Notes: generated by a model not told the origin, from the sequence alone. Counted from the first letter of the stretch, positions 42,107-51,076 are shown. The stretch is DNA of 64,000 nt from Streptomyces sp. CBMA152 (GCF_014596475.1 NZ_MECJ01000011.1:248001-312000), one strand, 5' to 3'. Made by a program: numbers and translations.

Positions 42107-42132
42107 CGTTCTGAACCTGGACGTTCAGAACG
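42107..42132. promoter_or_regulatory. Inverted repeat operator upstream of the XRE gene
   Basis: CGTTCTGAAC, six bases, GTTCAGAACG: a perfect 10-bp inverted repeat starting 11 bases before the XRE start codon. Spacing of the half sites (one helical turn and a half) suits an HTH dimer. Confidence 0.7.
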
Positions 42133-42228
42133 CTACTCCCCTTGCGGTACGGGGAGATGACAAAAGCGCGCGGTCCCGCCCGCGCCGGTCACCTAGTCTT
42201 CGCGCTCGCACAGAAGGCAGAGGCAAGC

Positions 42229-42260
42229 CGGCGAACACCGCCCAGCGGGGGTGTTCGCCG
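42229..42260 (-). terminator. Terminator of the secreted-protein gene
   Basis: CGGCGAACACC (42229-42239) and GGTGTTCGCCG (42250-42260) pair over 11 bp around a 10-base loop, 20 bases after the stop at 42281. Confidence 0.8.
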
Positions 42261-42280
42261 ACTACTCCTTCACCGCCTCG

Positions 42281-42790
42281 TCAGAAGTTGCACCACGCGC
42301 CCGCCGTGCTCGCGTCGTAACTGCCGTTGCTGAAGTTCCACATCACCGTCGAGCCGTCGCAGTAGGCCCCGCTGTCCCAGCTCAGGTTGAAGCCACCCTG
42401 GTACTGGCGGTCCGTGGACGGGTACGAGTAGATGGAGATCAGCGGGGAGGACCAGAACGAGCTGTTGTAGTCGTACCAGGCGTTGTGCCTGATCGTGCCG
42501 ACGGTCGAGTTGTAGATGGCGATGTCGGTGGCGGGCTCGCCCCTGATCCCGGAGACGGGGTTGGAGAAGTGGACCTCGGCGTACACCTTCTTCGGGCTGG
42601 CGCACGGGTCCCAGCCGAGGTAGACGATACCGACCTGGCCCTGACCACTGTTGATCGGGATGGTCGGCCCGAGCAACTTCAGACAGCTGGCGGCCTGCGC
42701 CGCCGTGGCACCGGTGGCGGCGAACGTGAGGCTGGAGGCGAGGACCCCCAGGGCGAGGACTGCGGCGCGAACGCGCCTGCGTACGGACAT
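42281..42790 (-). CDS. Small secreted protein of unknown function
   Basis: 169 aa from ATG 42790 with GGGGGAG about seven bases upstream. Signal peptide (AAVLALGVLASSLTFAATGA) cleaved around AQAAS. The mature part has four Cys (CLKLLG, DPCASP, YCDGS, AWCNF), suggesting two disulfides, and many aromatic and Asn/Ser residues (AWYDYNSSFWSSPLISIYSY, TVMWNFSNGSYDASTAGAW), like a beta-sandwich. No catalytic motif seen. Confidence 0.8.
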   Translation of the reverse strand: MSVRRRVRAAVLALGVLASSLTFAATGATAAQAASCLKLLGPTIPINSGQGQVGIVYLGWDPCASPKKVYAEVHFSNPVSGIRGEPATDIAIYNSTVGTIRHNAWYDYNSSFWSSPLISIYSYPSTDRQYQGGFNLSWDSGAYCDGSTVMWNFSNGSYDASTAGAWCNF

Positions 42791-43116
42791 ACGTGACTCC
42801 CCCTGTCGGTTGGCGAGACCAGGCGGCCCGGCCCCACAATCGCCACCATGCAGGCTCCTGCGGGACAACCGGCCCACTCGGGCAACGAACCACCCGGGCT
42901 CCGGCCCCACGAGCGAATAGCGAATACGGACGGAGCAGGCACATCTCGCTGCCTTTCTCCTTCCATCAGCGCACTCTGCGACTGCTCCCGCCCACGGGGA
43001 AGCTCTTTGGACGATCCCGGCCAATGCCGGACGATCCTGGACGCGGTCGCCGACTGGAGGCCGTGAGTGTGCAACCACTTGAGCTCGCGCACTGCGCTGT
43101 GCGCCATGATCACTCC
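42791..43116. other. 326-bp divergent intergenic region
   Basis: Separates the secreted protein and the VanX-like gene and should hold both promoters. A minus-strand frame near 43107 (MAHSAVRELKWLHTHGLQSA) looks weakly protein-like but has no RBS and no plausible end, so it is not called. No repeat stands out. Confidence 0.45.
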
Positions 43117-43779
43117 ATGACTGAGATCGTCTTGATGTCGGATCCGAAGGTCGCCGCCATACCCGTTGCGGAGTGCGGTGAACGCCTCGTCGACGTGCGT
43201 GGATCCCGCTCGTTGCTGGTCGACGTACGCAAGCAGGACCCGGCGGACGCCTTCGCATACGTGCGGGAAGGCGTACTTGAGCGGTTGTTGAAGGCGCAGG
43301 CGATGCTGCCGCAGGGCGTGCGGTTGCTGTTCGTCGAGGGGTATCGGCCGCCGTCCCTGCAACGGGAGTACTTCGAGGAGTACGCGGACCGGCTGCGGGC
43401 CGATCATCCCGACTGGTCCGCCGACCAGGTCCACTCGGCGGCGAGCCGCTACGTATCGCCGCCCGACATCGCTCCGCACAGCGCCGGCGCGGCCGTCGAC
43501 CTCACCCTGGCCGACGCCGACGGGCGCGAACTCGACCTGGGCACGCGGATGAACGCGGACCCGGAGGAAAGCGACGGCGCCTGCTACACGCACGCCACGA
43601 ACATCAGCGAGGAGGCCCGCGCCAACCGGAAGCTGTTGGGCGGTGTACTCACAGCCGTGGGGCTGGTCAACTACCCCACGGAATCGTGGCATTGGTCCTT
43701 CGGAGACCGCTACTGGGCTCTGATAGCCGGAGAGGCCGCTGCCCTGTACGGCCCGAAGGAGCTTGCCTCGCAGAGGTAG
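43117..43779 (+). CDS. VanX-like D-Ala-D-Ala dipeptidase (M15D)
   Basis: 220 aa, no signal peptide. VanX fingerprint: FVEGYRPPSLQREYF (substrate Arg), IAPHSAGAAVDLTL with zinc ligands H121 and D128, and TESWHWSF with catalytic E189 and zinc ligand H192. A zinc dipeptidase that hydrolyses D-Ala-D-Ala in the cytoplasm. Stand-alone, without vanHA or vanRS, so more likely recycling or housekeeping than glycopeptide resistance. Confidence 0.92.
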   Translation: MTEIVLMSDPKVAAIPVAECGERLVDVRGSRSLLVDVRKQDPADAFAYVREGVLERLLKAQAMLPQGVRLLFVEGYRPPSLQREYFEEYADRLRADHPDWSADQVHSAASRYVSPPDIAPHSAGAAVDLTLADADGRELDLGTRMNADPEESDGACYTHATNISEEARANRKLLGGVLTAVGLVNYPTESWHWSFGDRYWALIAGEAAALYGPKELASQR

Positions 43780-43883
43780 CCCCCCCCCCGAGAGAACGTC
43801 CCTCAACGGAAAGTCCCGCCGGGCCAGCCATGCCGATGGGCCGCAAACAGATTCATCGCATTCATCGTCGGAGCAAACCCCGC

Positions 43884-44570
43884 ATGAGCCTCACCCCCGA
43901 ACCGCGCCACCTTGTCGTTCGTGCCAAGGGTGAAGGCTCTCCCTTGTGCACGGCGGAGGACCAAGGCGACGGAGACCCCGCCGAGTTCGCCCACGCCCTC
44001 GCCCTCGACGACCCCGCCCTGGGGCTTCCCGGCCGGCCGGCGGAGCAGTTGGCGTCCTGGTCGCGGGCCTTCCCGCCCGGCGGGTTCGCCTCTCGCCCGG
44101 AGCTGCGTAAGCACGCGAAACGGGGCGTGGAGCTTGCGCAGTCCCTCGCATCGCATCTCGGGCCCGCATGGGTCGTACGTTATTGGGACGCGAGCCACGA
44201 CACGGCGAAGTTCGTGTGCTGGGGGTGCGGGCGCCTGCACTGGACGCTCGACTCGCACGGCAGCCCGCCGCATCCGCTGCACATCACCGTCCAAGGCGAA
44301 TACAAGTGGTATCCGCTGCGCGCGGACGGCTTCGAGGACTTCGCTCCCGACGACCCGGCCGCCGCGCTCGGTCTGTCCGACGAACTCGTGGACGATCTAT
44401 ACGAATGGGCGCACGACGTCGACGCCGCCATGAACCAGTGGCTGCAAGACCGCGACGACGACCGGGACGACGCCAGGCGGCAGGAACTGGATCTGCGGGG
44501 CCGACAACTGGCCGAACGGCTGCGCCGCGAGATCGGTCCCGCGAGGACCGTTACGTACGGCGGAGTTTGA
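43884..44570 (+). CDS. Conserved-looking soluble protein of unknown function
   Basis: 228 aa from ATG 43884; an earlier ATG at 43830 is in frame. Two short Cys/His groups in FVCWGCGRLHWTLDSHG hint at a metal site. The rest is helical and acidic (LVDDLYEWAHDVDAAMNQWL), with an Arg-rich end. The family is not recognised. Confidence 0.7.
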   Translation: MSLTPEPRHLVVRAKGEGSPLCTAEDQGDGDPAEFAHALALDDPALGLPGRPAEQLASWSRAFPPGGFASRPELRKHAKRGVELAQSLASHLGPAWVVRYWDASHDTAKFVCWGCGRLHWTLDSHGSPPHPLHITVQGEYKWYPLRADGFEDFAPDDPAAALGLSDELVDDLYEWAHDVDAAMNQWLQDRDDDRDDARRQELDLRGRQLAERLRREIGPARTVTYGGV

Positions 44571-44686
44571 CATACCCACCCCCGTCCCCGCCGTCCGGTT
44601 CCGGCACCGGCCGCGGAATTCTGTGTTTCCGATGCGCGTGGAGGGCTACGCGAACTGACAGACGCGTCCACCTTCGAGGAGTCGTC

Positions 44687-44935
44687 GTGGTCATCGTGGC
44701 TGTCCTCTTCCCGCCGTTGATGCTGAGCGTCGTGCTCGGTCTGGCCCGTTACGAAGAACGGATATTCGGCGTCTCCGAGTCCGAACAGGGCGGTGCCCCG
44801 GACTCCGCACAGCCCGAGCCGCCCGTGCGCCACCTGCACGCCGTACGGGACCACCGCGCCGATGCCCCACCCGCGTGGGGCGTCCGGCGCCGGAACGCCG
44901 CCCGGCACCGCCAGACGCCCCGGCGCGTGGCGTGA
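44687..44935 (+). CDS. Small single-pass membrane protein
   Basis: 82 aa from GTG 44687 with AGGAG just upstream. A hydrophobic start (VIVAVLFPPLMLSVVLGLAR) followed by an acidic, then Arg-rich cytoplasmic tail. Similar small proteins are common in Streptomyces; role unknown. Confidence 0.6.
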   Translation: MVIVAVLFPPLMLSVVLGLARYEERIFGVSESEQGGAPDSAQPEPPVRHLHAVRDHRADAPPAWGVRRRNAARHRQTPRRVA

Positions 44936-45062
44936 ACCACCCCTCGGTACGGCCTGCGGTATGCGGGGGTGCGGGACGATCACTCCCCGCAACCGCACGG
45001 ATCGCGAAGGTGGCCGGGGGTGGGCATGATGGGTGCGCTCGGCCCACGGCCAGGAGGTCACG

Positions 45063-45311
45063 ATGCTGCTGCCCGACAAGATCATCCTCGCCCGGCTGCT
45101 CTTCCACTACCGCGCGCAGGAGCGCTCCGTACTGGCGAACCCCCATGAGGCGAGCCTGCGCAGACGCTTCGAGGACACCGCGTACACGCTGTGCGTGCTG
45201 ATGGGAGAGCGAACGGCGCGCGAGGCGGCGACGGCCGCCGAGCGGTATCTGGGCGGGTCCGGCCACCACAAAGCCCAGGCCGCGCCGCCGCTCGGGCTGG
45301 GCAGCGAGTAG
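45063..45311 (+). CDS. DUF5133-family protein
   Basis: 82 aa, ATG 45063 behind AGGAGG. MLLPDKIILARLLFHYRAQE then RRRFEDTAYTLCVLMGERTA matches DUF5133, a short helical family confined to Streptomyces and often found near regulators. No function is established. Confidence 0.8.
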   Translation: MLLPDKIILARLLFHYRAQERSVLANPHEASLRRRFEDTAYTLCVLMGERTAREAATAAERYLGGSGHHKAQAAPPLGLGSE

Positions 45312-45429
45312 CACCGCGGCAGTCGGGCACACTTCTCGCACGCTTGCCGAGGCAGTGGAGCAAAGCGGTTCGCTCGCATCCTCGATGCCTATCGACACAC
45401 GACGGGAACCCGTCCTTCGTCGCCCGCGC

Positions 45430-45534
45430 ATGACTCGTAAACCTAAAGCCACCGACGGCCCGCCGCCCGAATTGCGGGGTGAGCAGCAAGAGTCGAAGGT
45501 AAACCCACAGTCCTTTCACGAAGCCTTCAAGTAG
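45430..45534 (+). CDS. Short hydrophilic ORF before the plasmid-stabilisation-like gene
   Basis: 34 aa (MTRKPKATDGPPPELRGEQQ, then ESKVNPQSFHEAFK), 13 bases before the next start, with the next gene's AAGGAG directly after its stop. An in-frame ATG at 45385 would add 15 residues. Lys/Pro/Gln-rich and probably disordered. Plausible as a translated partner; not proven. Confidence 0.4.
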   Translation: MTRKPKATDGPPPELRGEQQESKVNPQSFHEAFK

Positions 45535-45547
45535 CCAAGGAGTCGAA

Positions 45548-45874
45548 ATGCCGCGCGGATCCAGCCCCAAGCGGGAGCGTCAGTACGAGCACATCAAGGA
45601 AAGCGCCGAAGAACGCGGCGAGAGCACAAAGCGCGCCAAGGAGATCGCCGCCAGGACGGTCAACAAGGAGCGGGCCCGGTCCGGCGAGTCGAAGACCGCC
45701 AGCAAGAGCTCCATCGAGGACATGTCGTCGTCCAAGCGAGGCGGACAGCGCTCTCACACCGGCGCACAGGGCCCGACCTACGACCAGCTCTACGCCGAGG
45801 CCCAGCGCCGCAACATCCATGGCCGCTCCACCATGGACAAGGCCCAGCTGAAGCGGGCACTCGGCGGAAAGTAA
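45548..45874 (+). CDS. Plasmid stabilisation-like / Rho-N-like small basic protein
   Basis: 108 aa, highly charged: RERQYEHIKESAEERGESTK, then RAKEIAARTVNKERARSGES, and a C-terminal SAP/Rho-N-like segment (YDQLYAEAQRRNIHGRSTMD, KAQLKRALGGK) that may bind nucleic acid. Streptomyces homologues are often annotated as plasmid stabilisation proteins without experimental support. RBS AAGGAG precedes it. Confidence 0.7.
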   Translation: MPRGSSPKRERQYEHIKESAEERGESTKRAKEIAARTVNKERARSGESKTASKSSIEDMSSSKRGGQRSHTGAQGPTYDQLYAEAQRRNIHGRSTMDKAQLKRALGGK

Positions 45875-45896
45875 CGCCCCCCGGCCGAGGATCTCG

Positions 45897-46544
45897 TCAG
45901 CGAGGCGGCAGGGTCTCCATTTCCTCGGTGATCAGCAGTTCGGGGTCGAATGCCATCCCGGTGAAGTGGCCGGCGAGTTCGAGCGAAAGTACACCGTGCA
46001 GACGGGTCCAGAAGGACAGCGCGCGATGCAGCGTCGCGGCTGTCGCCGGATGGCCGTCGGCCCACTCGCGGTGGTTCTCCAGATGGGAGTCGAAGGGCGT
46101 CGCCGGACTGCCCGCCGACAGCGCACCGCACGCTTCGAGCAGCACCGTCATGACCTCGGAGGAGATCGCGGTGATGTCGTCGGGCGCGTGATAGCCGGGT
46201 ACGGGCGTGCCGTAGATGAGGAAGTACCGCTGCGGGTCGCTGCGAGCCCATCCCCGGATGACGCCTGCCAGCCCGAACAGGTCGGCACCGGAGTCGAATG
46301 CCGTACGGACGGTGTCGGCGAGGCTTCGGTAGGCGTCGCGGATGAGCGCGGTGATCAACTCATCGCGACTGGCGAAGTACCGGTACAGGGCGGGACCGCT
46401 CATGCCCATCCGCTTGGCGATCGCGTTGAGCGACAGCGCCGGCACTCCCGCTGCGGCGATCTGCTCCCACGCGTGCTGCTTGATCTCCGCGCGCAGCTGC
46501 GCCCGGTAGCGCTCCCGCGGGCTCTGCCCATCCGGGTCCGTCAT
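45897..46544 (-). CDS. TetR-family regulator
   Basis: 215 aa from ATG 46544. HTH: AWEQIAAAGVPALSLNAIAK then RMGMSGPALYRYFASRDELI. The C-terminal domain is WHG-like (RYFLIYGTPVPGYHAPDDIT). It is divergent from the exported SRPBCC protein; a TCTAGCTAGA palindrome at 46583 and the promoter at 46610 lie between them. Confidence 0.92.
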   Translation of the reverse strand: MTDPDGQSPRERYRAQLRAEIKQHAWEQIAAAGVPALSLNAIAKRMGMSGPALYRYFASRDELITALIRDAYRSLADTVRTAFDSGADLFGLAGVIRGWARSDPQRYFLIYGTPVPGYHAPDDITAISSEVMTVLLEACGALSAGSPATPFDSHLENHREWADGHPATAATLHRALSFWTRLHGVLSLELAGHFTGMAFDPELLITEEMETLPPR

Positions 46545-46609
46545 CAGCTGCCCCTTCCCCGGCCGGTGTGACACCACCGAAGTCTAGCTAGAGGGTCTCA
46601 CTTTCCCTA

Positions 46610-46637
46610 TTGACGCTCACGCTAGAGTCGTTATAGC
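46610..46637 (+). promoter_or_regulatory. Promoter of the SRPBCC gene
   Basis: TTGACG (46610) and TATAGC (46632) are spaced by 16 bases in an AT-richer stretch. The 10-bp palindrome TCTAGCTAGA at 46583-46592 just upstream may be the TetR operator. Assigned by eye. Confidence 0.4.
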
Positions 46638-46703
46638 TTCTAACTATCGAAAGAAATGCTAACGCACAGCCTCCGTAGCAGCCGAGGAACGAGGAGAAAC
46701 GTC

Positions 46704-47441
46704 ATGACCGACACCCGCCCGTACGCCTCGCCGAACACACCGGACCTGCCGAACTCGCAGCCCCTCACCGGCTCCCCACGCCCTTCCCGGCGCCAGGCCA
46801 AGCCGCGCGCCGCCCTGGGCGCCCTCTTACTGACCGCCGCCGGACTCCTCGGCACCGCCACCGCCGCACCGGCCCACGCCACCACCGCCGTCCGCGACGA
46901 GACGGCCGGCCACGCCACGCCTCCCGGCGCGGTGACATGTCAGGGCAAGGGCATCGACCCCACGGCCAAGATCCACTACCGGACCGAGACCTTCATCAAG
47001 GCACCGCTGAGCACCATCTGGAAGCTGCACACCGACGTCGAAGGCTGGCCCTCCTGGCAGGCGTCCGTCACCTCCGCGAAGCGGCTGGACCCGGGGCCGC
47101 TGCGTATGGGATCACAGTTCCGCTGGACCACCCCGGCGCCCCCCACACCCACGACGCCCGCCACCACCCTCGTCATCACCTCCTCCGTCCAGCAGATCCA
47201 GCACAACCGGTGCATCCGCTGGAGCGGACCCGCCCTCGGCGACGGACTGCGCATCGACGAGGGCATCCACGTCTGGAACTTCGTCAAGGTCAAGGGCGGC
47301 GTCCTCGTCCGCACCGAGGAGAGCTGGACCGGCAAGCAGATCGAGGCCGACCCGGCCACCTCCCTCACCTACCTCGCACCGGGCCTCGACGCCTGGCTCG
47401 CCGACCTCAAGACCACCGCCGAAGCCCACCACCGCTCCTGA
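46704..47441 (+). CDS. Exported SRPBCC-family (START-like) protein
   Basis: 245 aa from ATG 46704 behind GAGGAGA. A long N-terminal region ends in a hydrophobic segment (AALGALLLTAAGLLGTATAA) and an AHA signal-cleavage-like site. The SRPBCC domain follows: TETFIKAPLSTIWKLHTDVE, GWPSWQASVTSAKRLDPGPL, GSQFRWTTP and a C-terminal helix. It would bind a hydrophobic ligand outside the membrane. Probably controlled by the divergent TetR. Confidence 0.82.
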   Translation: MTDTRPYASPNTPDLPNSQPLTGSPRPSRRQAKPRAALGALLLTAAGLLGTATAAPAHATTAVRDETAGHATPPGAVTCQGKGIDPTAKIHYRTETFIKAPLSTIWKLHTDVEGWPSWQASVTSAKRLDPGPLRMGSQFRWTTPAPPTPTTPATTLVITSSVQQIQHNRCIRWSGPALGDGLRIDEGIHVWNFVKVKGGVLVRTEESWTGKQIEADPATSLTYLAPGLDAWLADLKTTAEAHHRS

Positions 47442-47514
47442 GCCGACGGTCGGCCCGGCCATGGCCTGCACCCCAACGGCTTTCTCCTCATCACGAGTGC
47501 CGTGCAGGACCTGG

Positions 47515-49035
47515 TCATACGGCCGCGGGCGAGGTCGCCGGAGGCGGGTCGTTCACGGGCTCCTTCCCGTTCGTGTAGACCGTCGGGTCGAAGTGGCTCA
47601 GGCGGCGAACGAGTTGGCCGGTGGACCAGGGCCAGCAGAACGTGTTCCGCCCGTCGGGGCCGAAGTAGTAACTGGTGCAGCCGCCGGTGTTGTAGACGGT
47701 CGTGCGCAGCGCCTGCTGCACCTCGGCGTTGTACTGCGCCTGGGCTGCCGGCGTGATGTCCATGGACGTGACGCCCGACAGATGGTGGACCGCGGCACAC
47801 AGATAGGTGAGCTGCGCTTCCAGCACGGTGATGGCGGACGATGCCCCGGTGAGGAGGTTGGGGCCGAGCAGGAGGAAGAGGTTGGGGAAACCGCTGACGG
47901 TGGTGCCGAGGTAGGCCTCGCGGCCGTGCCGCCAGGCGTCGTGGAGCGTACGCCCGTCGACGCCGTGGACGCTCCGGGCCAGGGGCAGCTCGCCGATGTG
48001 GAATCCGGTGGCGAGGACGACGGCGTCCACCTCCGCCAAGCTGCCGTCGGTGCCGATGAGTTGACTGCCTCGTACGGCCGAGACCGCAGTGCTGTGCAGG
48101 TGGACGTGGGGTTTGGCGAGCGCCGGATAGTACGTGCTCGACGACAGCAGCCGTTTGCAGCCGATCGTGTGGTCCGGGGTGAGCGCCTTCCGTAATCTCC
48201 GGTCCCGGACCGCGAACCGCAGGTGCATCCGCCCGCCGACTTGCAGCAGGCGCGCGAGCCGGGGATGCCGGAAGGCGTATCCGAACGCCTCCTGCACCCC
48301 GTACTGCCCCGCCCGCACGGCGCGCAGCGCGAGACCCCGCCGCAGGGCGCTCGGCAGGGTGAAGTCGGGTTTGGGCAGCAGCCATTGGGCCGTGCGCTGG
48401 AATACGTGTACGGCCGCCGCGCGCTCCTCGATCGCCGGGACGACCTGCACGGCGGACGCCCCACTGCCGACCACGGCCACACGCCGCCCGGTGAGATCCA
48501 CGGAGTGGTCCCACCGCGCGGTGTGGAACACCGGCCCCGGGAACGTGTCGAGCCCCGGCACCTCCGGCCACCTCGGCCGATGCCAGGGGCCGGTGGCCAT
48601 CACCAGCGCGCGTGCGGTGTACTCGCCGTCCGAGGTCTCCAGCCGCCATCGCCCGGCGTCCTGATCCCACCTCGCCTGTTGTACGTCGACACCGCACCGC
48701 AGGACGTCACCGACCCCGCACCGTTCCACGGTCTCGCGGAGGTAGGTATGGATCTCGCGCTGCCCGGCGAAGACTCTGCTCCATCCGGGACTTTTGGCGA
48801 ACGAATAGCAGTAGAGCACGGACGGAACGTCACACGCACACCCCGGGTAGGTGTTGTCCCGCCAAGTCCCCCCAATATCAAGGGACTTCTCCAATATGAG
48901 AAGGTCCCGAACACCTTCCTGCCGCAGCCGTATCGCAGCCCCGATCCCGGAGAACCCCGCACCGACCACCACTACCTGAACGTCCCTCGTATCCCGATGC
49001 ACCGCACCACCATGCGCAGAAGCGGAAGCACCCAA
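47515..49035 (-). CDS. Flavin-dependent Baeyer-Villiger-type monooxygenase
   Basis: 506 aa. FAD-binding VVVVGAGFSGIGAAIRLRQE, NIGGTWRDNTYPGCACDVPS-like loop (DIGGTWRDNTYPGCACDVPS), fingerprint FPGPVFHTARWDHSVDL (FxGxxxHxxxW) and a second Rossmann motif VAVVGSGASAVQVVPAI for NADPH. Length and motifs match class B flavoprotein monooxygenases. It should oxidise ketones, aldehydes or heteroatoms; the substrate is unknown. Converges on the SRPBCC gene. Confidence 0.92.
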   Translation of the reverse strand: MGASASAHGGAVHRDTRDVQVVVVGAGFSGIGAAIRLRQEGVRDLLILEKSLDIGGTWRDNTYPGCACDVPSVLYCYSFAKSPGWSRVFAGQREIHTYLRETVERCGVGDVLRCGVDVQQARWDQDAGRWRLETSDGEYTARALVMATGPWHRPRWPEVPGLDTFPGPVFHTARWDHSVDLTGRRVAVVGSGASAVQVVPAIEERAAAVHVFQRTAQWLLPKPDFTLPSALRRGLALRAVRAGQYGVQEAFGYAFRHPRLARLLQVGGRMHLRFAVRDRRLRKALTPDHTIGCKRLLSSSTYYPALAKPHVHLHSTAVSAVRGSQLIGTDGSLAEVDAVVLATGFHIGELPLARSVHGVDGRTLHDAWRHGREAYLGTTVSGFPNLFLLLGPNLLTGASSAITVLEAQLTYLCAAVHHLSGVTSMDITPAAQAQYNAEVQQALRTTVYNTGGCTSYYFGPDGRNTFCWPWSTGQLVRRLSHFDPTVYTNGKEPVNDPPPATSPAAV

Positions 49036-49165
49036 TCAGGGCGCGAACCGGCGCGTGGGGTGCGGAGGGTCGGGGTTGTGGGGCGCGCGGGTGGCGATGC
49101 ACTCCCCTGGCTCACGCCGGGGGTTTGGCGACCAGTCGCCCTTGTGGCGGATGATCTCCGCGAGG

Positions 49166-49739
49166 ATGGTTGGTGTCCTGGAGCAGCAACTGCGGGAGAC
49201 GGGCGGCAGGTTGACCGACACGAATGGCTGGCAGGGGATGACGTTGGGGCTCTTCCGGCGGGTCCGGAGCGATCTCGCCGGGTCGGTGGAGGGGGCCGGG
49301 AGCGCGTCGCTCGACTGGAAGGTGACGCCGACCGGCAACAGCGTGGGATGGCTCGCGTGGCACATCGCAAGGGGGCAGGACCGGAACGTGTCCGAGATGA
49401 TCGGCGATCCTCAGGTCTGGGTCTCCGGCGGATGGGCGGCGCTGTCATCGCCCGGCAGATCCGTCCGACACCGGTTTTGGCCATTCAACGGCACAGGCCG
49501 CGGGCTTCCAGAGCCCTGGAAGCGACATACTGCTGGCCTATCACGGTGCCGTTCACGAACTGGTGGAGCGATACCTGTCCACAGCGCCCGACAACGATCT
49601 GAGCCGGGTCGTCGTCAGTCCCACTCTGGGCAATGCCCATACGGTCGAGGAACGCCTACGCGGGCTGGTCACGGACAGCTTCGCTCACTTGGGGCAGATC
49701 TACTTACTCCAGGGGCTGATGCCCGACACCGTCCACTGA
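49166..49739 (+). pseudogene. DinB/mycothiol-transferase-like gene with a frameshift
   Basis: The first frame gives MTLGLFRRVRSDLAGSVEGA, then SVGWLAWHIARGQDRNVSEM and VWVSGGWAA. Around 49438-49450 the frame changes by one base and continues CHRPADPSDTGFGHSTAQA, HGAVHELVERYLSTAPDNDL and SFAHLGQIYLLQGLMPDTVH to TGA at 49737. Together these make a complete four-helix DinB-type protein (DUF664-like, with the metal-binding His pattern). One inserted base explains it, unless it is a sequencing error. Confidence 0.8.
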
Positions 49740-50036
49740 CACCTTCCGGCCGTCGTGTTTGACTGCACCCGTGTCCCGGCGACCCGAGCGTGTCGGACAG
49801 TTCCGTGGGCGGGTGCTGGCCGGGCCGCCGCGACCGGAAGTCGTCTTCGAGGGGTACGTCGCGGTGCCCTGCGTGCTGTATCCGGAGCAGGTGGTCCCCG
49901 AGCAGCTTGGCCATTCGGTTTCCCGCTTTCGCACTCGGTTGGCTTGGCTCGCCACAGGCTCCAGGTGCCGACGGATCGGCGCGATCCTTTCTGCGAGGGC
50001 TGAACCGTTCGTCGTCGGACAGCCGGGGGCGGTGAT

Positions 50037-50300
50037 GGGCTGCGCATCCACCGCACGCACGACGACCTGCTCAGAGTCACCGTCGCCGACCGCCCGGCAC
50101 CGTTGATGGAACTGGTGCTGGCTTTCCAGATGTTGCAGCGGATCCTGTCCACGCCACGCGCCGAGGCCCGCTCGGAGGCCAACCAAATGTGCGGGACTGC
50201 AACCGCTGCTGCGCGATGCCGCCTGCCCCGGGCCGTACGCCGGAACCGCTTTCCCGCCGCCGTCTGTCAGTGCTCTCGTCTAGCCTCGCCGCATGACTGA
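50037..50300 (+). pseudogene. N-terminal fragment of an ArsR-type regulator
   Basis: The frame reads GLRIHRTHDDLLRVTVADRP, then APLMELVLAFQMLQR, the usual opening of a large Streptomyces winged-helix (ArsR/HTH_20-like) family. After about 25 further codons the similarity stops and the frame runs into the next gene's start. The preceding 49740-50036 contains no supportable gene. The HTH and ligand domain are missing. Confidence 0.5.
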
Positions 50301-51018
50301 GCCCTCCTACCTCGCCGCCGTCCGGGAGTCGTACGACACCGTCGCCGTCGACTATGTCGCACATGTGAAGAATCCCGATGAGTTGGATCCCTTGTCGCGC
50401 GCGATGCTGGGCGCGTTCGCCGAACTCGTACGGGGCTCCGGCCGGGGGCCGGTCGCGGACCTCGGGTGCGGGCCCGGCAAGGTGACGGCGTACCTGGCCG
50501 GGCTGGGGGTGTCGGCATTCGGTGTCGACGTGTCGCCGAAGATGATCGAGCTGGCCCGAGAGGCTTATCCCGAACTACAGTTCATGGTGGGGTCGATGAC
50601 CGGGCTCGACATCGGCACGGAAGCCCTCGGGGGCATTCTGGCCTACTACTCCACTCACCACACACCACCGGAGCTGCTGCCGGTCGTGTTCGGCGAGTTC
50701 CACCGCGCGCTCGCGCCCGGTGGGCATCTGATGCTCGTCGGCTATGTCGGAAACGGTGAACGTCTGCGTCCTGCGCAGGGGCACGGCGGCCATGCCGTGT
50801 CCTACGAGTCCCATCTGCTGCCGGCGGACCGGATCACGGAACTGCTGGGCCAGGCCGGGCTCGTCGTCGTCGCGCGCCTGGTCCAGGAGCCCGGCGAAGG
50901 CATGAAGAGGACGATAGCCAGCTTCATGGTCCGCAAGCCGGAATCCGTCCCGCCGTCTCAGGGTGGGGGAACCGGTACTGGAGCCTCCGCCAGTCCTGGT
51001 GGGCCGCCGTCGCCCTGA
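50293..51018 (+). CDS. SAM-dependent methyltransferase
   Basis: 241 aa. Class I Rossmann motifs: VADLGCGPGKVTAYLAGLGV (motif I), FGVDVSPKMIELAREAYPEL (motif II), GGILAYYSTHHTPPELLPVV (motif post I/IV) and HRALAPGGHLMLVGYVGNGE. Resembles UbiE/COQ5-like and antibiotic O- or N-methyltransferases. The C-terminal Gly/Pro-rich tail is probably disordered. Acceptor unknown. Confidence 0.92.
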   Translation: MTEPSYLAAVRESYDTVAVDYVAHVKNPDELDPLSRAMLGAFAELVRGSGRGPVADLGCGPGKVTAYLAGLGVSAFGVDVSPKMIELAREAYPELQFMVGSMTGLDIGTEALGGILAYYSTHHTPPELLPVVFGEFHRALAPGGHLMLVGYVGNGERLRPAQGHGGHAVSYESHLLPADRITELLGQAGLVVVARLVQEPGEGMKRTIASFMVRKPESVPPSQGGGTGTGASASPGGPPSP

Positions 51019-51076
51019 GTACGCCCCAGCAGATCAGACCGCCCCGGCAACACAACAACCCGATCCCCTCGGCACA

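Noticed and set aside
47369..48697. 442-codon minus-strand frame over the monooxygenase
   Set aside because: Out-of-frame shadow of the real flavoprotein at 47515-49035, which carries FAD and NADPH motifs.
49740..50036. Several overlapping short frames on both strands
   Set aside because: None has a start with RBS or a recognisable motif; region reads as decayed DNA.
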